A stretch of 6,347 bases of DNA from Fimbriimonadales bacterium (lineage in GTDB: Bacteria > Armatimonadota > Fimbriimonadia > Fimbriimonadales > GBS-DC), in the NCBI GenBank assembly GCA_026416655.1, contig JAOAES010000358.1, positions 1 through 6,347 of the forward strand. The letters are read 5' to 3'. The notes under the pieces are model-generated. The model was not told the origin of the DNA. It worked only from the letters and a program-made list of their open reading frames with translations, and did no database searches. Positions 1-5,973 of the stretch are shown here, piece after piece (positions within the stretch are counted from its first letter, which is position 1; each line of letters opens with the position of its first letter). A program made the position numbers and the translations under genes.

Positions 1-1327
1 GCACCTCGCGGGCTGTGCCGACCAGCACGAGGGTATTGGGGGGCTGGCTGTTCTGAGAGCCGCCTGAGTCGTTCCCTCCTTGCATGGGCGCGCCCATTTG
101 CTGGGCGGTCTGGCTCGGGGCATCGCCGCCTGTCGCGCTGCCCTGCGCGCCGCCGCCTGCCCCTGCGCCGCCACGACTGAGCAGCGCGTCTGGTCCAAGC
201 GACACTTTCACCGCGGGAACCAGCTGCCCCAATATTCGCGCAAGGTCGCGCGAGTCGGCGTACTTGACGCGATAGACCTCCGTGACGACTTCCACGCTGC
301 CCGTGAGTTGCTGCTCAAAGGCGTAGGCGGCTTCCCGAGCACGCTCAACGGTCTCCGCATCGCCTTCTACCAGCAGGTAGGTCGACTCCTTCTCTCCGGA
401 CGGGGTGACCTTCAACTCAGGGAATCGCGCGCTCAAGTAGGTCGCAATCTCTGTGGGTTTCGCCACTTTGAAGGTGAACGCCTCGACGGTTTTCGGTTTG
501 GGAGGCGCAGGCGGTTCAGGCGCGCCCCGAAACGCTTTGAGCGATTCTTCGGTTCCCACAACATAGGTGTTGTCGAGCTTTTCGTAGCGGTAGCCGCTCA
601 GGCGCGTAATCAGGTTGAGCGACTCTTCCACGGTTAGTCGGCTCAGGCTAACGGTTATGGTGCCCTTCACATCGGGCGCAGTGATGATGTTCGCGCCCGA
701 TTGAATCGCCAGCGCTTTCAGCACGTCGCCGATTTCGGCGTTCACGAAGTCGAGCGAGACAAGAATCCGTGCAGGCGTTGGCGGCGTTGACGCGGGGCGG
801 TACGCGATGGTCTCGCGCGGTTTGCCAGGTTCAGGCGTGCTGGTGCGCGACGGCGCGATAGATTGGGAGCTGGCGACGACGGTCTTGTCAGATTGCTCGA
901 TAGGCTCCAGCGGCGGGGGCGTCTCGTTCACGCTTTCCAGCGGTTGCGCTTTGCCCAATCGTACCTGCCAGCCCGTCGCGGTCTGCTCCAGCGTGTAGGG
1001 CTGCGACCCGCGCATCGTGATGACCACGCGCACTTTGGGGGGACGGTTGCTGAACCAGCCGTAGCGGAGTTTGACGGCGTGCGGCGTCTTGAGGCTGACC
1101 TCTGTCCCACGCCCGCTGAAGCGTGCGCTGAACTCCAGCACCAGAAACTGCTGACGCCACACGCTCACTTGAGGACGTGGCAGCTGAGTGCCCGAAATGT
1201 TAATCAGGGTCTGTCCCCGCTCCTCCAAAACGCGCACCGACTGCACAGTCTGCCCGCGTACAAGGGCAGGCGTCAGAATCAGTGCGCTCAACAAGCAAAC
1301 AATCAGAGAAGGTGTTTGCGTTCTCAT
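1..1327 (-). CDS. pilQ: PilQ-type secretin, N-terminal part (partial at window edge)
   Basis: This gene encodes the periplasmic portion of the outer-membrane secretin pore through which a type IV pilus is extruded. The frame is open for 442 codons from ATG 1327..1325 to the window edge, so the 3' end with the secretin barrel is missing. Residues 1-25 look like a signal peptide (hydrophobic I9-L22, possible cleavage after V-R-G25). Residues about 27-105 resemble an AMIN domain, a peptidoglycan-associated module typical of PilQ. A Pro/Ser/Thr-rich linker follows. Residues about 188-258 match the secretin N0/STN fold (LDFVNAEIGDVLKALA, then a GTITV strand and SLNLI helix). Residues about 281-342 and 345 onward look like two N1-type KH-like repeats, the second interrupted by a Gly/Gln/Ser-rich stretch at about 385-427. 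The start overlaps the previous stop as ATGA, with GGAGG at 1341..1337 nine to ten bases upstream. The AMIN plus N0 arrangement and position after pilMNOP favour PilQ over GspD. Confidence 0.88.
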   Translation of the reverse strand, partial: MRTQTPSLIVCLLSALILTPALVRGQTVQSVRVLEERGQTLINISGTQLPRPQVSVWRQQFLVLEFSARFSGRGTEVSLKTPHAVKLRYGWFSNRPPKVRVVITMRGSQPYTLEQTATGWQVRLGKAQPLESVNETPPPLEPIEQSDKTVVASSQSIAPSRTSTPEPGKPRETIAYRPASTPPTPARILVSLDFVNAEIGDVLKALAIQSGANIITAPDVKGTITVSLSRLTVEESLNLITRLSGYRYEKLDNTYVVGTEESLKAFRGAPEPPAPPKPKTVEAFTFKVAKPTEIATYLSARFPELKVTPSGEKESTYLLVEGDAETVERAREAAYAFEQQLTGSVEVVTEVYRVKYADSRDLARILGQLVPAVKVSLGPDALLSRGGAGAGGGAQGSATGGDAPSQTAQQMGAPMQGGNDSGGSQNSQPPNTLVLVGTAREV

Positions 1328-1986
1328 GGTGTGTTGCCTCCATTCGGGGCGGTCGATTCGCCGACGCGGACCGTGATTTGCTCTTTCCCTTTGCGCAAGG
1401 TAACCGTACCGCGCTGGATGCTGACGACGCGCCAGCCTTCTTCGAGCAGGTCGCCCTGCTTGACGAAGCGGCGGCGTCCTTCCGTATCGGCGAGAATGGC
1501 GACGGAGTTCGGTCCTTGAACCACGCCCGCAATTCGATAGTTCGGATATTCGGGTTCAGCAGGAGGCGCGGTCTCGGCAGGCTGTAGCCCAATCTGTCCA
1601 GGTGGTAAGGTCATGGGGGGTACTGGCGGCGTCCCTGTGATTTCGCGACGCGGCGCGGGGGTGGGCCGGACAACTTTTTTGTTGTTACTCTCAGGTTGCG
1701 CCTGCACCGCTACAATCGTGGGGCGGAACGGGTCGCGCGGCGAAAGCGGCGGCAACTGGATGCCTGTAGGGGACGCCTGCTGATTGGGCTGTGCGGAGGC
1801 GCGTGAAGCACCGGAGTTCGTCGTAGACGACTGCTGGGGGTTCGTTTTGGGTGCGTCTCCGCCGCCCATCATCCCGCCAAACTGCACGATGCCGATGGTA
1901 ATCAGCACGACGAAAAGCACCGCCACAATCAGCAACTGCTTGGGATTCGTGGGCTTCTTCGCTCCGCTGGTCTCCATCTTCGCCAT
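1324..1986 (-). CDS. pilP: PilP/GspC-like periplasmic bridge protein, membrane anchored
   Basis: This 220-residue protein most likely links the PilN-PilO inner-membrane complex to the N-domains of the secretin. It has a short cytoplasmic N-terminus with lysines K10, K11 and K16, one membrane helix at about residues 18-36, and a long Pro/Gln/Ser/Thr-rich linker containing RDPFRP at 84-89, a motif seen in PilP/GspC proteins. The folded C-terminal homology region at about 148-211 (YRIAGVVQGPNSVAIL, then FVKQGD, WRVVSI and VTLRKGKEQITV) has the beta-strand pattern of the PilP/GspC HR domain. There is no lipobox cysteine; in fact no cysteine is visible, whereas proteobacterial PilP is normally a lipoprotein. 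The topology is therefore more GspC-like. It starts one base after the pilO stop, with AGGAGGA at 1997..1991, and its TGA overlaps the pilQ ATG by four bases. The role is inferred from domain pattern and operon position. Confidence 0.8.
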   Translation of the reverse strand: MAKMETSGAKKPTNPKQLLIVAVLFVVLITIGIVQFGGMMGGGDAPKTNPQQSSTTNSGASRASAQPNQQASPTGIQLPPLSPRDPFRPTIVAVQAQPESNNKKVVRPTPAPRREITGTPPVPPMTLPPGQIGLQPAETAPPAEPEYPNYRIAGVVQGPNSVAILADTEGRRRFVKQGDLLEEGWRVVSIQRGTVTLRKGKEQITVRVGESTAPNGGNTP

Positions 1987-1987
1987 G

Positions 1988-2629
1988 CTATCCTCCTGTC
2001 TGCGTTGCGGTGGTGCCGGGGCGCGCCTGCGCTGGGCGGAAAATGAACGCCTTCACAATCATCTTAATCTCCAGGTCGGGATTCTCGGTCGATTGTTCCA
2101 TGCCCGATTTGGCTTGCGCGTTCAGGCTCTGCACCGCTAAAATTTTCGGAAAGGTCTCCAGCGTTTTCAGCAGGCTCATGAGATCCCAGAATTTTCCGCG
2201 CAGCTGAATCTCGAACAGTTGCTCGTGGTAGGCTTTCTGGACGGATTTCTGGGCGTCGCTTTTGGGGGATTGGGCACTATTGTCCACCTGCGGGCGGATG
2301 GAGACAATCTGCAACTTGCGTTGGAGCGCGGTTTGCTCGAACTGTTTGAGCATGGTGGGCACATAGGCGGCTTCGCTAACGCCGCGCTCCAAGAACTGGA
2401 GTTCGAGTTGCGTTGCTCGGAGTTGCTCGACGGTTTGGCGGAGCTGACTGGCGGCTTGCTGTGCCTGCTGGAGTTCCTGCTGCTTGTGGTGCAGCTGCTC
2501 TTGCGCCGCCTGTGTCATACTCCAGGGCAGGTAGAGACTGCCCAGCCCCAGTAGCAGCGTGCTGGCGATGGCGATACCCAGCAGTTTCGAGGCGCGTTGC
2601 GCACGCTGAATGCGTTTACTGACCGCCAC
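1988..2629 (-). CDS. pilO: Type IV pilus inner-membrane protein PilO
   Basis: PilO forms a heterodimer with PilN in the inner membrane and helps transmit signals between the cytoplasmic ATPases and the secretin. The 213-residue product has a basic cytoplasmic N-terminus (K5, R6, R9, R12, K15), a membrane helix at about 16-34, and a Gln/Leu-rich coiled coil at about 39-82. A periplasmic ferredoxin-like domain spans about 85-200 and includes YHEQLFEIQLRGKFWDLMSLLKTLETFPKI, described here by its ends at about 133-162, typical of PilO. The start is GTG at 2629, 14 nt inside the end of pilN, with AAGGAGGAG just upstream. Length and topology fit the family (about 200 residues). The assignment rests on topology, domain pattern and position between pilN and pilP, since PilO sequences diverge strongly. 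Confidence 0.87.
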   Translation of the reverse strand: MAVSKRIQRAQRASKLLGIAIASTLLLGLGSLYLPWSMTQAAQEQLHHKQQELQQAQQAASQLRQTVEQLRATQLELQFLERGVSEAAYVPTMLKQFEQTALQRKLQIVSIRPQVDNSAQSPKSDAQKSVQKAYHEQLFEIQLRGKFWDLMSLLKTLETFPKILAVQSLNAQAKSGMEQSTENPDLEIKMIVKAFIFRPAQARPGTTATQTGG

Positions 2630-3224
2630 TTTGCTCCTCCTTCTTTTCAGGCTCCGCTTGCGCCGTGCCCTTGATGTGCGCGGTAATCTGGAACTCGACG
2701 GCGACTCGCTGTTCGCTTAGGGCGCGCTCTTGCGTGTAATCGAGGCGGATCTGCTCCAGCTCGGGGTGCTGGTTCAGGCGCAGCATGAATTCGCCGACCT
2801 GCTGCTGGCTCTCCGCGACGCCCTTGAGGGTGATTTCGAGGGGCTTTTTCGGGTCGGCGCGTTTGCCCAGCTCCGCGCCTGTGAGGAAGCAGCCGTTGGG
2901 GGTGTGTTGCGCGAAGTGCTGGAACAGCTGCTGCCAGCGTCCGGTGTCCTTGCGGGCGTTCTGGAGGGTGTTAACGAGCGGCTGCAGTGCGCCGAGTTCC
3001 GCCTGCGCTTGCTTCAGCTGCTGTACGGTGGGGCGCAGTTTGACCATCTGTTCCTCGATTCGCGCCATCTGGAAGGTCAGTGCGCCGGTATACATCAGCA
3101 GCCCCGCCCAGCCTACGCCCACCAGCGCGCCGGTAGCCAGCCAGCCCAGCCCCAGCATACGAGTCTTGCGCTCCGCCATCCGGCGGAGATGCTGTTCCTG
3201 CGCGATGAGATTAATCACTGCCAT
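2616..3224 (-). CDS. pilN: Type IV pilus inner-membrane protein PilN
   Basis: PilN is a bitopic inner-membrane protein whose short cytoplasmic tail binds PilM and whose periplasmic part dimerises with PilO. The 202-residue product begins MAVINLIA; I4-N5-L6 corresponds to the conserved INLLP-like motif that inserts into PilM (family knowledge). A basic stretch (R14, R15, R19, K20, R22) precedes a membrane helix at about 23-46. A coiled coil covers about 53-92, and a compact alpha/beta domain about 95-184 contains LEITLKGVAESQQQVGEF and VAVEFQITAHI, the usual PilN beta-alpha-beta pattern. The tail is rich in Glu and Lys. It starts 12 nt after the pilM stop with GGAGGG at 3236..3231, and its last 14 nt overlap pilO. 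Cys112 is a single periplasmic cysteine of unknown relevance. Confidence 0.9.
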   Translation of the reverse strand: MAVINLIAQEQHLRRMAERKTRMLGLGWLATGALVGVGWAGLLMYTGALTFQMARIEEQMVKLRPTVQQLKQAQAELGALQPLVNTLQNARKDTGRWQQLFQHFAQHTPNGCFLTGAELGKRADPKKPLEITLKGVAESQQQVGEFMLRLNQHPELEQIRLDYTQERALSEQRVAVEFQITAHIKGTAQAEPEKKEEQSGGQ

Positions 3225-3236
3225 CGGGTTCCCTCC

Positions 3237-4379
3237 TTACGCGGCGGCTTCCGTCGCGGCGGGCGATTCCTCTACGAGCGGCTCCGCGAACGGTTGAGCC
3301 ATTTCAGCGGGTGCGAGCGCGCTGCCCAAAACGGTCGCCCAGCGCGCGCCACTGCGAATTTGGTCGGGATGAACGTTCGTGGCTTCAATCGTGTCGCCAC
3401 AGAACGGGTCTACCACCTGGGTGGGAATGCCCAGTTTGTACTCGAAGTAGGCAGCGACACCATGCATCTGCGCGCCGCCTCCGTAGAGGTAGAGCTGAGC
3501 AATCTGTCCGCGGTTGCCCTGACCTTGATATTGCGACTGGTAGTAGTTCAGTGAGCGACGGATTTCGCGAATCAGTTCGTCGACAATCGGCTGAATCAGG
3601 CGCAGCGGCGGGTTCTCTTGGGGTTGTCCAGTGTGAATCAGGTCGCTCAAGTTCAAACCGTGTTTCACCTGCTCCGCTTCCTCTTCTGTGTAGTTGAAAT
3701 AGCCTTTGAGCGCGGCGGTGAAGGTATGGCTTGCGATGGGGATGAAGCGCGTCAGTACCAGGGTCGTATTCCGCGCGACGGTAATCTGCGTATGCTCGCT
3801 GCCCAGATCGACCAGCGCGTAGGCGTACGGGAGCGTTTCGCCGTACACCGCCTGCACGGTGCGCAGGGCGGCGAAGGGCTGCAACTCCACCAGTTGTGGT
3901 TCCAGTCCTGCTTTCTCTACCAGTTCCAGCAGCGGGTCGGTTGTGGAGCGGGGCGCGGCGACCAGCAACACCTCCATCTGTTCCTCGCTGCCCGACGGCA
4001 AAATCTGGAAGCCGATGAGATGCTCTTCGGCGGCGGAGGGCAGATAGCGCGTCGCTTCGAACTGGATCGATTTCTGCAGGGTTTCCGGCGTCATGCGGGG
4101 CAGGCGCACGGGGCGCGCTGTCGTCTGCGGTCCTCCTACTGTCAGCAACACATTTTTTTGCTTGACGCCCGCGCCTGTGAGCGCTGCACGGAGGGCTTTA
4201 TAGACTGTCTCGGGGTCTAAAATCGCCCCTTCGCGCACGGCGTCAGGCGGCAGGGGGGTCTCCGTCAGCCGCTCCACGCGCAACTGCCGCCCCTGCAAGA
4301 CGCCGGCGCAGAGCTTGACGCTACTCGCCCCAATATCGAGCGCCAGCACCGACTCCACTTTGGAACCTTTACGCGACAT
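3237..4379 (-). CDS. pilM: Type IV pilus assembly protein PilM, actin-like ATPase fold
   Basis: PilM is a cytoplasmic FtsA/actin-like protein that binds ATP and docks onto the N-terminal tail of PilN. In the 380-residue product the phosphate-1 motif is LALDIGASSVKL (about 12-23, with D15 and G17). Phosphate-2 is YALVDLGSEHTQITV (187-201, with D191 and G193). The adenosine-site glycines are in LYLYGGGAQMHGV (296-308, G300-G302). The inserted 1C-like region includes RLPRMTPETLQKSIQFEATRYLP (about 92-114, given by its ends), a PilM signature close to the family 'AIRWEAEQYIP' segment. QVVDPF at 321-326 is also characteristic. Residues after about 357 form an Ala/Glu/Pro-rich tail. No membrane segment is present. 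ATG 4379 is preceded by AGGAGGAGGA and lies 11 nt inside the upstream HTH gene. Length is close to typical PilM (about 350 residues). Confidence 0.95.
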   Translation of the reverse strand: MSRKGSKVESVLALDIGASSVKLCAGVLQGRQLRVERLTETPLPPDAVREGAILDPETVYKALRAALTGAGVKQKNVLLTVGGPQTTARPVRLPRMTPETLQKSIQFEATRYLPSAAEEHLIGFQILPSGSEEQMEVLLVAAPRSTTDPLLELVEKAGLEPQLVELQPFAALRTVQAVYGETLPYAYALVDLGSEHTQITVARNTTLVLTRFIPIASHTFTAALKGYFNYTEEEAEQVKHGLNLSDLIHTGQPQENPPLRLIQPIVDELIREIRRSLNYYQSQYQGQGNRGQIAQLYLYGGGAQMHGVAAYFEYKLGIPTQVVDPFCGDTIEATNVHPDQIRSGARWATVLGSALAPAEMAQPFAEPLVEESPAATEAAA

Positions 4380-4764
4380 GCGTCTCCTCCTCCTTCACGA
4401 CGAACTCGGTGGCGCGCTGCGCCAGCATCCACTCATCGAGCGCGTTTTTCAGGAACCGCCATTTACCGTCCACTCGGAACGCGGGGATGTCGCCGTTTTC
4501 CGCCAGCGCTTGCAGCTCCGCCGTGCGTAGGCGCAGGTAGTGGGCGGCTTCGCGGAGGGTCATCACAGGGTGCAGGTTGCGTGCCATCCACTGGAGCAGG
4601 TCGTACAGCTGCTGATTGGTCAGGCGCACCTCGAAACGCACGGTTTGCGTGCCCTCCGTTTCCTCTGCTGCTGAAGAGGGCGCCACAGGGTTCGTCGGCA
4701 CTTCCTCTGCGGGCGCGTGCCTACGTTGCTGCGACGCCATCCGAATCGCATCGACCAGGTTCAT
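4369..4764 (-). CDS. Small excisionase/MerR-type helix-turn-helix protein
   Basis: I do not recognise a named gene. The product is 131 residues from ATG 4764. Residues about 1-40 are polar, Ala/Glu/Pro-rich and probably disordered. Residues about 42-66 (VRFEVRLTNQQLYDLLQWMARNL) form a possible strand plus helix. Residues about 68-115 match the excisionase/HTH_17 pattern: MTLREAAHYLRLRTAELQAL is the helix-turn-helix, followed by the wing G-DIPAFRVDGKWRF and a helix LKNALDEWM. Such domains usually bind DNA, so a regulatory role is inferred, with no evidence of the target. A GTG at 4773 extends the frame by three codons, but it forms the end of the AAGGAG ribosome-binding sequence, so ATG 4764 with an 8-nt spacer is preferred. 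It begins 2 nt after the ATPase stop and overlaps pilM by 11 nt, which ties it to the pilus operon. A role as a DNA-segregation or phage-type factor cannot be excluded. Confidence 0.8.
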   Translation of the reverse strand: MNLVDAIRMASQQRRHAPAEEVPTNPVAPSSAAEETEGTQTVRFEVRLTNQQLYDLLQWMARNLHPVMTLREAAHYLRLRTAELQALAENGDIPAFRVDGKWRFLKNALDEWMLAQRATEFVVKEEETHVA

Positions 4765-4766
4765 CC

Positions 4767-5582
4767 TCACCACTCCTTGCCCTCGTAGTCCTGAATCACG
4801 CCGTGCATCATGTAGCCATCGATGACCGATGCCTTCTCTGCCATACCGATTAGTAGCGCGTTATCCGCCAGCTGGCAAATCAGGCGCGGGTAGCCCCCTG
4901 TGAACTGGTACAACTCATACAGGGCGTCAGGTGTGAAGGGGATGCGCTCGCCGGCATAGCCCGCAACGCGCATGCGGTACTCAATCAGGTTCGCCGTTTC
5001 CTGCTGATCGAGCGGCTTCAGCACATGGCGCACCGCCAACCGCTGTTTGAGCGCGGGCACACGCTCCAACTTCTTCTGCAACTCCAGCTGCCCCAGCAGT
5101 ATCAGGCTTATCAGGAACTGGTCGTTCATCTGGCAGTTTAAAAGCAGGCGCAGTTCCTCGAAAGTGTTCGCTGAGCGGATCAGGTGCGCCTCATCGATTA
5201 TCAGCACGGCGCGCTGCCCGTGTTCGTACATGTGGATTAGATGCTCATGGAGTTGTTGCACCAGTTGCTGGCGATTGCGGGTGTGCGTCTCGACGCCGAG
5301 CTGGTGTAAAATCTCTTGCAGGAGCTGGATGGGCGTCAGGATGGGGTTGACGATTAACGCGATTTTATATTGTACGGGGTCCAGAATCTCGAGGATTTTA
5401 CGGCTGATGGTCGTTTTGCCCAATCCGATGTCGCCCAGCAGTGCGCCCGCGCCCCGATTGCGCGTGATGGCGTAATGGAGCATCACCAGCGCATCCTCAT
5501 GTTCCTTGCTCATGTATAGGAACCGTGGATCGGGCGTCAGTGCGAACGGCGGCTCGGTCAAACCCCAGTAGGCTTCATACAT
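4767..5582 (-). CDS. ExeA/GspA-like AAA+ ATPase, single domain
   Basis: The 271-residue product is an AAA+ ATPase of the ExeA/GspA (also TniB/MshM-like) group. The family N-terminus is clear: MYEAYWGLTEPPFALTPDPRFLY, given by its ends at 1-23, with the usual FxxTPDPxFLY pattern. Walker A is GDIGLGKTT at 50-58 (K56). Walker B is VLIIDEAH at 126-133 (D130, E131). A sensor-like ILLGQ lies at 161-165. An arginine-bearing segment LKQRLAVRHVLKPL is at 178-191, and GGYPRLI at 229-235 resembles the GG-PR motif of the lid domain. ExeA (family knowledge) is about twice as long and carries a membrane helix and a periplasmic peptidoglycan-binding domain that help the secretin ExeD assemble. None of these is present here, so this looks cytoplasmic. 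As first gene of a pil operon it may power or regulate secretin or pilus assembly (inference). GGAGGG at 5594..5589 precedes ATG 5582. Confidence 0.88.
   Translation of the reverse strand: MYEAYWGLTEPPFALTPDPRFLYMSKEHEDALVMLHYAITRNRGAGALLGDIGLGKTTISRKILEILDPVQYKIALIVNPILTPIQLLQEILHQLGVETHTRNRQQLVQQLHEHLIHMYEHGQRAVLIIDEAHLIRSANTFEELRLLLNCQMNDQFLISLILLGQLELQKKLERVPALKQRLAVRHVLKPLDQQETANLIEYRMRVAGYAGERIPFTPDALYELYQFTGGYPRLICQLADNALLIGMAEKASVIDGYMMHGVIQDYEGKEW
4773..4778 (-). promoter_or_regulatory. Ribosome-binding site that decides the HTH gene start
   Basis: On the minus strand AAGGAG occupies 4778..4773, followed by eight bases and then ATG at 4764..4762. The alternative in-frame GTG at 4773..4771 uses the final G of this motif and so cannot be served by it. 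The site lies inside the last codons of the ATPase gene, whose TGA is at 4769..4767, consistent with coupled translation. Confidence 0.7.
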
Positions 5583-5594
5583 AGTTTGCCCTCC

Positions 5595-5617
5595 CTATCA
5601 GCGTGCGACGCTGATAG
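5595..5617 (-). promoter_or_regulatory. Perfect inverted repeat in the pilus-operon leader
   Basis: The arms CTATCAGCGT (5595-5604) and ACGCTGATAG (5608-5617) are perfectly complementary over 10 bp around a 3-base centre (5605-5607). In the minus-strand transcript this would fold as a tight hairpin whose 3' side directly abuts GGAGGG (5594..5589), the ribosome-binding site of the ATPase gene. There is no following U-tract, so it is not an intrinsic terminator. It could be a protein operator, an mRNA 5'-stabilising hairpin or a translational control element; the sequence alone does not decide. Confidence 0.7.
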
Positions 5618-5644
5618 CTTTGTTCCATAGACGGTTCTGGGGCA

Positions 5645-5650
5645 ATTATC
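5645..5650 (-). promoter_or_regulatory. Weak candidate -10 element for the pilus operon
   Basis: Minus-strand GATAAT matches the sigma-70 -10 consensus at five of six positions and lies about 63 nt upstream of the ATPase ATG. Initiation about 7 nt downstream would place the 23-bp inverted repeat within the mRNA leader. No convincing -35 hexamer is found 16-18 bp upstream, and no sigma-54 GG/GC-type element was seen, so this is tentative. Confidence 0.25.
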
Positions 5651-5690
5651 GGCAAAAAAGCGAGGTTCTGTAGGGGAGCCGCCGGCTGTG

Positions 5691-5888
5691 TTAATTCCAC
5701 TGCGCCGTTTGCCAGCCGATGTGCGCCTGCTCGAAACCGAGCAGTTTGAGTAGCCGTTCCCGGAGCCACTCGCGCCCTGGCTCGCGCGTGAGCAGACCGA
5801 ACCCAAGCAGCAGCGCAAGTCCGACACCAATAAACTTCGCGCCTCGCCCAATCGGACGACGGAACCGCCATAACAGTTGGAGCCACAT
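5691..5888 (-). CDS. Possible small single-pass membrane protein
   Basis: I do not recognise this 65-residue product. It has a basic N-terminus (R8, R10, R11, R15, K18), a hydrophobic segment at about 19-33 (FIGVGLALLLGFGLL), and then a charged, amphipathic-looking helix REWLRERLLKLLGF at 39-52. This is a sensible positive-inside, one-helix membrane topology, which argues for a real gene. Against it, there is no Shine-Dalgarno before ATG 5888, unlike every gene of the adjacent operon, and no other in-frame start exists before the upstream stop. It lies on the same strand as the pilus operon, 108 nt upstream of the ATPase start, so it could be an uncoupled leader gene of that transcript or unrelated. 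Two other overlapping minus-strand frames in this region lack any domain or membrane pattern and are less likely. Confidence 0.45.
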   Translation of the reverse strand: MWLQLLWRFRRPIGRGAKFIGVGLALLLGFGLLTREPGREWLRERLLKLLGFEQAHIGWQTAQWN

Positions 5889-5973
5889 AGCGGTTATGTT
5901 TACTCGGTTGGGAGAGGCAAGATTCCCTCACTGGGAAGCAGAGCGTCGCCCCGTGAATTAGCAATCGCTTAAC

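Noticed and set aside
80..637. Plus-strand open frame of 185 codons opposite pilQ
   Set aside because: The minus-strand secretin N-domain reading is clear here; this is its shadow.
863..1519. Plus-strand open frame of 218 codons opposite pilQ and pilP
   Set aside because: It crosses the pilP-pilQ junction antisense to both and has no motif.
2730..3554. Long plus-strand open frame (274 codons) opposite pilN and pilM
   Set aside because: It is antisense to two well-supported genes, has no domain pattern, and its composition reflects the GC-rich codon use of the opposite strand.
3618..4220. Plus-strand open frame of 200 codons opposite pilM
   Set aside because: It lies entirely inside pilM on the other strand and shows Arg/Gln/His-rich shadow composition with no recognisable fold.
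5654..5687. Possible minus-strand terminator: GC-rich AGCC/GGCT arms (5677-5687) followed by a T-run (5659..5654)
   Set aside because: The stem is only 4 bp and lies about 17 nt from the T-run, so the geometry does not fit an intrinsic terminator.
5923..5937. TTCCC/GGGAA inverted repeat
   Set aside because: Five-base arms with a five-base loop are expected by chance, and no link to a promoter or gene start is visible.
5575..5964. Minus-strand open frame of 129 codons covering the intergenic region and the small membrane-protein frame
   Set aside because: No membrane segment or domain, Arg/Ala-rich, runs through the operon leader and hairpin into the ATPase gene; the 65-codon frame is more protein-like.
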